Positions 1 through 6,407 of a DNA stretch of 9,225 bases are shown in pieces. Source of the DNA: an uncultured Clostridium sp. (GTDB lineage: Bacteria; Bacillota; Clostridia; Lachnospirales; Lachnospiraceae); assembly GCA_900547035.1 (NCBI GenBank), contig URFM01000082.1, positions 1 through 9,225 of the forward strand, given 5' to 3'. How positions within the stretch are numbered: position 1 is the stretch's first letter; each line of letters opens with the position of its first letter. Under the pieces are notes generated by a model. It was not told the DNA's origin, searched no databases, and worked only from the letters and a program-made list of their open reading frames with translations. The position numbers were made by a program, and so were the translations under genes.

Positions 1-897
1 GCCCTGACCATGGATATGGCCCTGGGCTGCTCCACCAACAGTATGCTTCATCTTCCGGCCATCGCCCATGAGGCGGGCGTGGAGCTGAATGTGGATATCG
101 CCAATGAGATCAGCGCAAGAACCCCCAATCTGTGCCACTTAGCGCCGGCAGGCCCCACCTACATCGAGGATCTTAACGAGGCCGGCGGCATCTATGCGGT
201 GATGAACGAGATCAGCAAGAAGGGACTTTTGAATCTGGACTGCATGACCGTGACCGGAAAGACCGTCGGGGAGAATATCAAGAACTGCGTCAACTTAAAT
301 CCGGAGGTTATCCGGCCCATCGACAATCCCTACAGCCAGACGGGAGGAATCGCAATCCTCAGAGGAAACCTGGCTCCCGATTCCGCGGTGGTGAAGCGTT
401 CCGCCGTAGCGCCCGAGATGTTAAAGCACGAGGGACCGGCCAGAGTCTTTAACTGCGAAGAGGACGCCATCGCAGCCATCAAGGGCGGAAAGATTGTGGC
501 GGGAGATGTGGTGGTCATCCGCTACGAGGGACCAAAAGGCGGACCCGGCATGAGAGAAATGTTAAATCCCACCTCCGCCATCGCGGGCATGGGGCTGGGC
601 TCTACCGTAGCCCTGATTACCGACGGAAGATTCTCAGGAGCTTCCAGAGGGGCTTCCATCGGTCATGTTTCACCGGAAGCCCAGGTGGGCGGACCCATTG
701 CCCTGGTGGAAGAAGGGGATATCATTTCCATCGATATCGACAATCACAAATTGGAACTGAAGGTATCCGATGAGGAGATGGCCGCCAGAAAGGCCAGATG
801 GCAGGCTCCCACTCCTCAGGTGACCACCGGATATCTGGCGCGGTACGCGTCCCTGGTGACAAGCGCGGACCGGGGCGCGGTGCTGGAAGTGAAATAA
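1..897 (+). CDS. ilvD: Dihydroxy-acid dehydratase, C-terminal part (5' truncated by window)
   Basis: IlvD dehydrates 2,3-dihydroxy-isovalerate and 2,3-dihydroxy-3-methylvalerate to the 2-keto acids in valine, leucine and isoleucine synthesis, in the cytoplasm, using an Fe-S cluster. The frame is open from base 1, so the gene begins upstream; 298 residues are visible, roughly the last half of a family that is usually about 550-560 aa. Seen in the sequence are the [20 protein letters not shown] segment, HLAPAGP, and near window residue 208 the block [10 protein letters not shown] followed by [14 protein letters not shown]. The last is the second IlvD/Edd signature and contains the serine proposed as catalytic base. 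The cysteine-rich N-terminal half that holds most of the cluster is outside the window. The homologous Edd (phosphogluconate dehydratase) is less likely, because ilvB follows 37 nt downstream, giving a branched-chain operon. Confidence 0.96.
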   Translation, partial: ALTMDMALGCSTNSMLHLPAIAHEAGVELNVDIANEISARTPNLCHLAPAGPTYIEDLNEAGGIYAVMNEISKKGLLNLDCMTVTGKTVGENIKNCVNLNPEVIRPIDNPYSQTGGIAILRGNLAPDSAVVKRSAVAPEMLKHEGPARVFNCEEDAIAAIKGGKIVAGDVVVIRYEGPKGGPGMREMLNPTSAIAGMGLGSTVALITDGRFSGASRGASIGHVSPEAQVGGPIALVEEGDIISIDIDNHKLELKVSDEEMAARKARWQAPTPQVTTGYLARYASLVTSADRGAVLEVK

Positions 898-934
898 AGG
901 ACGGAAGTATTGAAGAAAAAGGAGTGCATTCTAC

Positions 935-2617
935 ATGTCGAAGTTAACAGGAGCAGAAATTGTAATCCAGTGCCTGAGAGAGCAGGGCGTCGATACGGTG
1001 TTCGGATACCCGGGCGGCGCGATTTTGAATATATACGATGCCCTTTATAAGCATCAGGATGAAATCACCCATATCCTGACCTCCCACGAGCAGGGAGCGT
1101 CCCATGCGGCGGACGGATACGCCAGGTCCACCGGAAAGGTGGGCGTGTGCCTGGCCACATCCGGCCCAGGAGCCACCAACCTGGTAACAGGAATTGCTAC
1201 GGCCTATATGGATTCCGTACCTGTGGTTGCAATCACCTGTAATGTAGGGACCAAGCTTCTGGGAAAAGACAGCTTCCAGGAAATTGACATTACAGGCGTG
1301 ACCATGCCGATTACCAAATACAATTTTATCGTTAAAGATGTAGGCAGATTGGCCCAGGTAATCCGAAGAGCCTTTACCATCGCCCAGACCGGCAGGCCCG
1401 GCCCTGTGCTGATTGACATTACCAAGGATGTAACCGAGGCTCAGTGCGATTATGAGTATCAGGCTCCCGCTGAGATTGTGCGCCAGACGGATACCATCAC
1501 CGAGGAAGATATGGATCGGGCGGTGGAGATGATCCGCAATTCCAGAAAGCCCTTTATCTTTGTGGGAGGCGGAGCGGTGATTGCCGGGGCCTCCGAGGAG
1601 CTTGTTGCATTTGCCCACAAGATTCAGGCGCCGCTGGCGGACAGCCTGATGGGAAAAGGGGCTTTTGACGGCAAGGACGAGCTGTATACCGGTATGGTGG
1701 GCATGCACGGAACGAAAACCTCCAATTTCGGCATTACCGAGTGCGATTTGCTGATTGTAGTGGGAGCTCGCTTCTCCGACCGGGTGACGGGCAACGCCTC
1801 CAAGTTCGCCAAGAACGCCAAGATTCTCCAGATTGATGTGGACCGGGCGGAGATTAACAAGAATATCCGTGTTACCGCCAGCATTGTGGGGGACGCCAAG
1901 ACCATCCTGCGCAAGCTGAATGCCCGTCTGGACCCGGTCAACCACGATGAGTGGATTGCTCACATTGAGCGGATGAAGGATATGTATCCCCTGCGCTACG
2001 ACAAGCGCCTGCTCACGGGACCGTATATCATCCAGACCATCGATGAGCTGACCCCCGACGATGCCATCATCGTTACCGAGGTGGGACAGCACCAGATGTG
2101 GGCGGCCCAGTATTACAATTTCCGTAAGCCCAGAACATTTATCACCTCCGGAGGTTTAGGCACCATGGGCTTTGGACTGGGAGCTTCCATCGGAACAAAA
2201 ATCGGAAATCCGGATCGGGTGGTAGTGAACATCGCGGGAGACGGGTGCTTCCGCATGAATATGAACGAGATTGCCACGGCAGCCCGCTACAAAGTCCATA
2301 TCATCGAGGTGATCATTAACAACCATGTGCTGGGAATGGTGCGCCAGTGGCAGACCCTCTTCTACGGAAAGCGCTACTCCCAGACCGTATTAAATGATAA
2401 TGTGGATTATGTAAAGCTTAGTGAGGCCATGGGAGCTGCGGCTTACCGTGTGACCCAGAAAGAAGAATTCGCGAAAATATTCCAGGAAGCCATGGAGAAA
2501 GAGGGGCCGGTGGTCATCGATTGTCAAATCGGCTGCGACGACAAAGTATTCCCCATGGTATCCCCCGGAGCGCCAATTGCGGATGCATTTGACGATACAG
2601 ACTTGAAAATTCAGTAA
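935..2617 (+). CDS. ilvB: Acetolactate synthase, large (catalytic) subunit
   Basis: This ThDP-dependent enzyme condenses two pyruvates to 2-acetolactate, or pyruvate plus 2-ketobutyrate to acetohydroxybutyrate, the first common step of branched-chain amino acid synthesis. It has 560 residues, the normal family length. The N-terminal ThDP/Pyr domain shows VFGYPGGAILNIYDAL, the SHEQGASHAADGYAR block with the activating Glu, and TSGPGATNLVTGIATAYMDS. Next come GKDSFQEIDITG and the central domain (GGGAVIAGA). The C-terminal PP domain has the ThDP motif GDGCFRMNMNE...VIINN and then HVLGMVRQWQ. The start is supported by AAGGAG at 919-924, 10 nt before ATG. It lies 37 nt after ilvD and is probably cotranscribed. 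No regulatory subunit gene (ilvN) follows; the next gene is serC after a 252-bp gap. A catabolic AlsS is less likely given the ilvD linkage. Confidence 0.96.
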   Translation: MSKLTGAEIVIQCLREQGVDTVFGYPGGAILNIYDALYKHQDEITHILTSHEQGASHAADGYARSTGKVGVCLATSGPGATNLVTGIATAYMDSVPVVAITCNVGTKLLGKDSFQEIDITGVTMPITKYNFIVKDVGRLAQVIRRAFTIAQTGRPGPVLIDITKDVTEAQCDYEYQAPAEIVRQTDTITEEDMDRAVEMIRNSRKPFIFVGGGAVIAGASEELVAFAHKIQAPLADSLMGKGAFDGKDELYTGMVGMHGTKTSNFGITECDLLIVVGARFSDRVTGNASKFAKNAKILQIDVDRAEINKNIRVTASIVGDAKTILRKLNARLDPVNHDEWIAHIERMKDMYPLRYDKRLLTGPYIIQTIDELTPDDAIIVTEVGQHQMWAAQYYNFRKPRTFITSGGLGTMGFGLGASIGTKIGNPDRVVVNIAGDGCFRMNMNEIATAARYKVHIIEVIINNHVLGMVRQWQTLFYGKRYSQTVLNDNVDYVKLSEAMGAAAYRVTQKEEFAKIFQEAMEKEGPVVIDCQIGCDDKVFPMVSPGAPIADAFDDTDLKIQ

Positions 2618-2637
2618 AAATGGGGTATGATTGGATT

Positions 2638-2667
2638 TAATACCTGAAAACACATGCCTGCGATAAT
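2638..2667 (+). promoter_or_regulatory. Candidate sigma-A promoter with extended -10 upstream of serC
   Basis: GATAAT (2662-2667) matches the -10 consensus at 5 of 6 positions and is preceded by TG plus one base (2659-2661), the extended -10 pattern. A weak -35-like TTAATA (2638-2643) lies 18 nt upstream. Transcription would start near 2674, giving a leader of about 195 nt before serC that contains the stems described separately. The call rests on pattern only. Confidence 0.4.
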
Positions 2668-2719
2668 CTGTTAAAGCATGAAACTGTCCATTTTTGTGGA
2701 ACTGCGGCTGGATTTTCAT

Positions 2720-2781
2720 GAAAGCTTCCCTTTATGCAGGTCTTGGAAGGTAGGTATTGCCTGCATAGGAGGGAAGCTTTC
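2720..2781 (+). other. Large imperfect inverted repeat in the serC leader
   Basis: GAAAGCTTCCCT (2720-2731) pairs perfectly over 12 bp with AGGGAAGCTTTC (2770-2781). Stacked inside it, TATGCAGG (2733-2740) pairs over 8 bp with CCTGCATA (2760-2767). The inner loop is 19 nt, and only a small asymmetric bulge (T2732 against GG 2768-2769) separates the two helices. No T-run follows, so it is not a standard intrinsic terminator. It ends 88 nt before the serC ATG and would lie in the 5' UTR if the candidate promoter is used. Possible roles are a regulatory leader stem, an mRNA-stability element or a protein-binding inverted repeat; I do not recognise a known riboswitch class. Confidence 0.7.
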
Positions 2782-2869
2782 TGCATATGTAGTAATGCAG
2801 GTATGCAGTGCGGCAGAAAGCGGTTGCGCCGGAACAGAGGCGCGGGCAAGAAAAAAGGAGGAGAGCAAG

Positions 2870-3955
2870 ATGAGCAGAGTTTACAACTTTTCAGCAGGTC
2901 CGGCTACGCTGCCGGAGGAGGTTCTGCAGGAAGCAGCCCAGGAGATGCTGGACTACAAGGGAACAGGAATGTCCGTGATGGAGATGAGTCACCGGTCAAA
3001 GGCTTTCCAGTCCATCATCGATACGGCGGAAGCAGATCTTCGGGAACTTCTGAGCATTCCGGAAAACTACAAGGTACTGTTTTTGCAGGGGGGAGCTTCC
3101 CAGCAGTTTGCCATGGTTCCCATGAACCTGATGAAGAATAAGGTGGCGGACTACATCGTAACAGGCCAGTGGGCCAAGAAGGCATTTTCCGAGGCAAAGC
3201 TTTACGGAACGGCCAACGCGGTGGCTTCCAGCGCAGACAAGACCTTCAGCTACATACCCGACTGTTCCGACCTTCCCATTGACGAGAATGCGGACTACGT
3301 ATACATCTGCGAGAATAACACCATCTACGGCACCAAGTTCTGGAAACTGCCAAACACCAAGGGAAAAATCCTGGTGGCGGATCAGTCATCCTGCTTCCTC
3401 TCCGAGCCGGTAGACGTGACGAAATACGGCCTGATTTTCGCGGGCGCACAGAAAAATGTGGGACCTGCGGGAACGGTGATTGTGATTATCCGCGAGGATC
3501 TGATTGACGAGAATGTGCTGGAGGGAACTCCCACCATGCTGCGCTATAAGACCCACGCGGATGCGGGCTCCCTGTACAACACGCCGCCTACCTACGGCAT
3601 CTATATCTGCGGAAAGGTGTTCCAGTGGCTGAAGAGAAGAGGCGGCCTTGCAGCCATGAAGGAGTACAATGAAAAGAAAGCAAAAATCCTCTACGATTTC
3701 CTGGACCAGAGCAAGCTGTTTAAGGGAACGGTGGTGAAGGAGGACCGCTCCCTGATGAACGTGCCTTTTGTCACCGGAAACGAGGAGCTGGACGCTCAGT
3801 TTGTAAAGGAGTCCAAGGAGGCAGGATTCGAGAACCTGAAGGGCCACCGGACCGTAGGCGGCATGCGGGCCAGCATCTACAACGCCATGCCTATGGAGGG
3901 AGTGGAGAAACTGGTTGCCTTTATGGACGCCTTTGAGAAGAAAAACGGGAAATAG
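2870..3955 (+). CDS. serC: Phosphoserine aminotransferase
   Basis: SerC is a PLP enzyme that transfers an amino group from glutamate to 3-phosphohydroxypyruvate to give O-phosphoserine, the second step of serine synthesis. The protein has 361 residues, the usual length. The N-terminus YNFSAGPATLPEEVL is typical of the family, and GGASQQFAMVPMNL and NNTIYGTKF are also diagnostic. The PLP-binding lysine is K195 in GAQKNVGPAG. The C-terminal GHRTVGGMRASIYNAMP is typical as well. The start at 2870 is chosen because AAAGGAGG (2854-2861) sits 8 nt upstream and the protein then begins with the family N-terminus; the in-frame ATG at 2678 would add 64 unrelated residues with no ribosome binding site. 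serA follows after 9 nt, so the two are clearly in one operon. Confidence 0.97.
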   Translation: MSRVYNFSAGPATLPEEVLQEAAQEMLDYKGTGMSVMEMSHRSKAFQSIIDTAEADLRELLSIPENYKVLFLQGGASQQFAMVPMNLMKNKVADYIVTGQWAKKAFSEAKLYGTANAVASSADKTFSYIPDCSDLPIDENADYVYICENNTIYGTKFWKLPNTKGKILVADQSSCFLSEPVDVTKYGLIFAGAQKNVGPAGTVIVIIREDLIDENVLEGTPTMLRYKTHADAGSLYNTPPTYGIYICGKVFQWLKRRGGLAAMKEYNEKKAKILYDFLDQSKLFKGTVVKEDRSLMNVPFVTGNEELDAQFVKESKEAGFENLKGHRTVGGMRASIYNAMPMEGVEKLVAFMDAFEKKNGK

Positions 3956-3964
3956 GAGGAAATT

Positions 3965-5128
3965 ATGAGAAAGATTCACTGCTTAAATCCGATTGCAAAA
4001 TGTGGCCTGGACCGCCTGCCGGAGGATTATCAGGTAACGGACAATGCCAATGAGGCCGACGGCATTCTGGTGCGCAGCGCCTCCATGCACGAGATGGAGC
4101 TGCCGGAGAGCCTGCTGGCGGTAGCCAGGGCCGGAGCCGGGGTGAACAATATTCCCCTGGATACCTGTGCCAAGGCCGGCGTGGTGGTGTTCAACACTCC
4201 GGGAGCCAATGCCAACGGCGTGAAGGAGCTGGTGCTGGCGGGCCTGTTCCTGGCCTCCCGTGACGTGGTGGGCGGAATCGAGTGGTGCCGGGAGAATGCC
4301 GAGGATCCCAACATCGCAAAGACGACGGAAAAGAGCAAGAAGGCTTTTGCCGGTCATGAGATTCTCGGGAAAAAGCTGGGCGTCATCGGACTGGGCGCCA
4401 TTGGAGCGGAGGTAGCAAACGCTGCTGCGGCTCTGGGGATGGAGGTTTACGGGTACGACCCCTTTATCTCCGTCAACGCGGCCTGGATGCTGAGCCGTGA
4501 TGTGAAGCATATCACCAGTGCGGATACCATTTATCAGGAATGCGATTACATTACCATCCATGTGCCTGCCACCCCAGATACCAAGGGGATGATTAATCAG
4601 GAGAAAATCGCGGAGATGAAGGACGGAGTGATTATCCTGAACTTTGCCCGGGATGTTCTGGTCAATGATGCTGACATGGCGCAGGCCCTGGAAAGCGGCA
4701 AGGTGGCCCGGTATGTGACCGATTTCCCCAATCCCAGTTCCGTTCATATGAAGAACACCATTGTGATTCCCCACCTGGGAGCTTCTACCGAGGAGTCCGA
4801 GGACAACTGCGCCAAGATGGCGGTGAAAGAGCTGACGGACTATCTGGAGAACGGCAATATTAAAAATTCCGTCAACTATCCCAACTGCGATATGGGAATC
4901 TGCCAGGCCGAAAGCCGCATCGCGGTGCTCCACCTGAACATCCCCAACATGATCGGACAGGTGACGGGAACCCTGGCGGAGCAGGGGGTCAACATTTCCG
5001 ATATGACCAACAAGAGCCGGGACCAGTACGCTTACACCCTGCTGGATTTGGAGGCCAGACCTACGCCGGAGACCATTGAGAAGCTGAAAGGGATCAAGGG
5101 AATTTTAAGAGTAAGAGAAGTAAAGTAA
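3965..5128 (+). CDS. serA: D-3-phosphoglycerate dehydrogenase with C-terminal ACT domain
   Basis: SerA oxidises 3-phosphoglycerate to 3-phosphohydroxypyruvate with NAD, the committed step of serine synthesis. It has 387 residues: a substrate-binding domain (about 1-95 and 290-315), a Rossmann NAD domain with GLGAIG (142-147), and an ACT domain from about 318 to the end (RIAVLHLNIPNMIGQVTGTL...), a common site of serine feedback control. Visible active-site residues are R229 (NFARD) and H270 (PHLGASTEE). The usual DVF..EP segment that carries the active-site Glu is replaced by TDFPNP (D253), a shorter version without that Glu; I believe this form recurs in clostridial SerA, but could not check. 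AGGAGG 4 nt upstream of the ATG supports the start. It is translated directly after serC (9-nt gap) and before the DUF1015 gene (28-nt gap). Confidence 0.95.
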   Translation: MRKIHCLNPIAKCGLDRLPEDYQVTDNANEADGILVRSASMHEMELPESLLAVARAGAGVNNIPLDTCAKAGVVVFNTPGANANGVKELVLAGLFLASRDVVGGIEWCRENAEDPNIAKTTEKSKKAFAGHEILGKKLGVIGLGAIGAEVANAAAALGMEVYGYDPFISVNAAWMLSRDVKHITSADTIYQECDYITIHVPATPDTKGMINQEKIAEMKDGVIILNFARDVLVNDADMAQALESGKVARYVTDFPNPSSVHMKNTIVIPHLGASTEESEDNCAKMAVKELTDYLENGNIKNSVNYPNCDMGICQAESRIAVLHLNIPNMIGQVTGTLAEQGVNISDMTNKSRDQYAYTLLDLEARPTPETIEKLKGIKGILRVREVK

Positions 5129-5143
5129 CAGGAGAAAAATAAC

Positions 5144-5149
5144 AGGAGG
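5144..5149 (+). promoter_or_regulatory. Shine-Dalgarno that decides the DUF1015 start
   Basis: AGGAGG is 7 nt before the ATG at 5157 but only 1 nt before the ATG at 5151, so 5157 is the better start. The 9-mer TAACAGGAG occurs twice here (5126-5134 and 5140-5148), giving a duplicated SD-like sequence; the first copy overlaps the serA stop codon. Confidence 0.75.
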
Positions 5150-5156
5150 AATGAAG

Positions 5157-6407
5157 ATGGCCGTTGTGAAACCATTTTCCTGTTATCGACCCAACGGGGC
5201 CGCCGCCGGTCAGGTGGCGGCCCTGCCCTATGATGTGTACAGCAGGGCAGAGGCCAGAGAGGCTGTTAAGGGAAATCCGCTGTCATTTTTGAACATTGAC
5301 CGTCCGGATGTGCATTTTCCCGACAGTGTGCCCTCTCAGGACGACCGGGTCTATGACAAGGCAAAAGAACTTTTAATGGAGCGGATTGAAGATGGGACCT
5401 TTGTGTATGACGGGACGCCCTGCTACTACATATACCGGCTGACCATGGACGGCCGGGACCAGACCGGCGTGGCGGCCTGCTGCAGCGTGGACGATTACCT
5501 GAACGGCGTAATCCGCAGGCACGAGAATACCAGAGAAGAGAAGGAGCAGGACCGAATCTGCCATGTGGACCGGCTGAACGCCCACACGGGGCCTATTTTC
5601 CTGGCTTACCGGAAAAACGAGGGCCTTCAGCAGATGATTGACGGTTGGATGAACGGGCATGAGCCGGTCTATTCCTTTGAGGCCAGGGACGGGATCCGCC
5701 ACTGCGTGTGGAGGGTGGACGAACCGGAAACCGTGGCCCGGATGAAGGAGGCCTTTGGCCAGATTCCCGCTACTTACATTGCGGACGGCCACCACAGAGC
5801 GGCGTCGGCGGTGAAGGTGGGCTTAAAGCGCAGGCAGGAGAATCTGGGCTATACCGGCCGGGAGGCCTTTAACTACTTCCTCTCGGTACTGTTTCCCGAA
5901 GACCAGCTGAAAATCCTGCCCTACAACCGGGTGGTATCGGACTTAAATGGCAGGAGCGCGGACGAATTTCTGGGGGAGATTGCTGAACATTTCCAGGTAG
6001 AGTCCTTGGGCGGGGAGCCCTTTGCCCCACAGGAGAAAGGGACCTTCGGCATGATTTTGGAGGGACAGTGGTACAAGCTGGCGGCGAAGCCGGAAATTTT
6101 GAGCAGCGACCCGGTGAAAGGGCTGGATGTGTCGGTCCTTCAGGACTGGCTCCTAGGGCCGGTTCTGGGAATTAAGGACCCCAGGACCGATAAGCGAATC
6201 GATTTTATCGGCGGAATCCGGGGCCTTGGGGAGTTGGTACGGCGGACCAGCCAAGACATGAAGGTGGGATTTTCCATGTACCCAACCTCCATCGAAGAGC
6301 TGCTGGCGGTGGCGGACGAGGGGCTTCTTATGCCGCCCAAGTCCACCTGGTTTGAGCCGAAGCTGCTCAGCGGATTGTTTATCCATCCGCTGGATGAGAT
6401 TCAGTAA
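5157..6407 (+). CDS. DUF1015 family protein, third gene of the serCA operon
   Basis: This is a cytoplasmic protein of 416 residues in the DUF1015 family (COG4198), whose biochemical function is, to my knowledge, not established. Family hallmarks are visible: KPFSCYRP at the N-terminus, ALPYDVYSRAEAREAVKGNP then SFLNIDRPD, RRHENTREEKEQDR (120-133) followed by HTGPIFLAYR, and YIADGHHRAASAV around D210-R214. The DGHHRAA motif resembles the DGHHR-type motif of ParB-fold enzymes; archaeal free serine kinase SerK has that fold. No signal peptide or membrane segment is seen. The start at 5157 gives MAVVKPF, the usual family beginning, and has the better SD spacing than 5151. It lies 28 nt after serA and ends just before a strong terminator, so it belongs to the serine operon. 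No serB-like phosphatase is present, so a role in phosphoserine or serine conversion is a reasonable inference but unproven. Confidence 0.92.
   Translation: MAVVKPFSCYRPNGAAAGQVAALPYDVYSRAEAREAVKGNPLSFLNIDRPDVHFPDSVPSQDDRVYDKAKELLMERIEDGTFVYDGTPCYYIYRLTMDGRDQTGVAACCSVDDYLNGVIRRHENTREEKEQDRICHVDRLNAHTGPIFLAYRKNEGLQQMIDGWMNGHEPVYSFEARDGIRHCVWRVDEPETVARMKEAFGQIPATYIADGHHRAASAVKVGLKRRQENLGYTGREAFNYFLSVLFPEDQLKILPYNRVVSDLNGRSADEFLGEIAEHFQVESLGGEPFAPQEKGTFGMILEGQWYKLAAKPEILSSDPVKGLDVSVLQDWLLGPVLGIKDPRTDKRIDFIGGIRGLGELVRRTSQDMKVGFSMYPTSIEELLAVADEGLLMPPKSTWFEPKLLSGLFIHPLDEIQ

Larger units (their letters stand above)
2618..2869 (+). other. ilvB-serC intergenic region / putative structured serC leader
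   Basis: This 252-bp gap separates the branched-chain genes from the serine genes. It has no coding potential I trust: the frame open from an ATG at 2678 into serC has no ribosome binding site and does not look like SerC. It contains a candidate extended -10 promoter, a smaller stem (CATGAAA at 2677-2683 with TTTCATG at 2714-2720), a large two-part hairpin at 2720-2781, several copies of ATGCAG, and the serC Shine-Dalgarno. No T-rich intrinsic terminator for ilvB is visible, so read-through from ilvDB into serC remains possible. Confidence 0.6.

Noticed and set aside
944..2092. Long minus-strand open frame opposite ilvB (382 aa)
   Set aside because: It is the antisense shadow of a high-confidence ilvB, with no recognisable domain. 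The similar antisense frames at 3983-4933 and 3386-3979 are rejected for the same reason.
2693..2706. T-box-like core GTGGAACTGCG in the serC leader
   Set aside because: It differs from the GTGGNACCGCG core at one position, but there is too little room after ilvB for Stem I, no complementary antiterminator strand upstream and no following terminator with a T-run. A match of this quality is expected by chance in a window this size.
2678..2869. In-frame N-terminal extension of SerC from ATG 2678
   Set aside because: It has no ribosome binding site and the residues do not resemble SerC, while ATG 2870 has a near-ideal SD and starts the family N-terminus.
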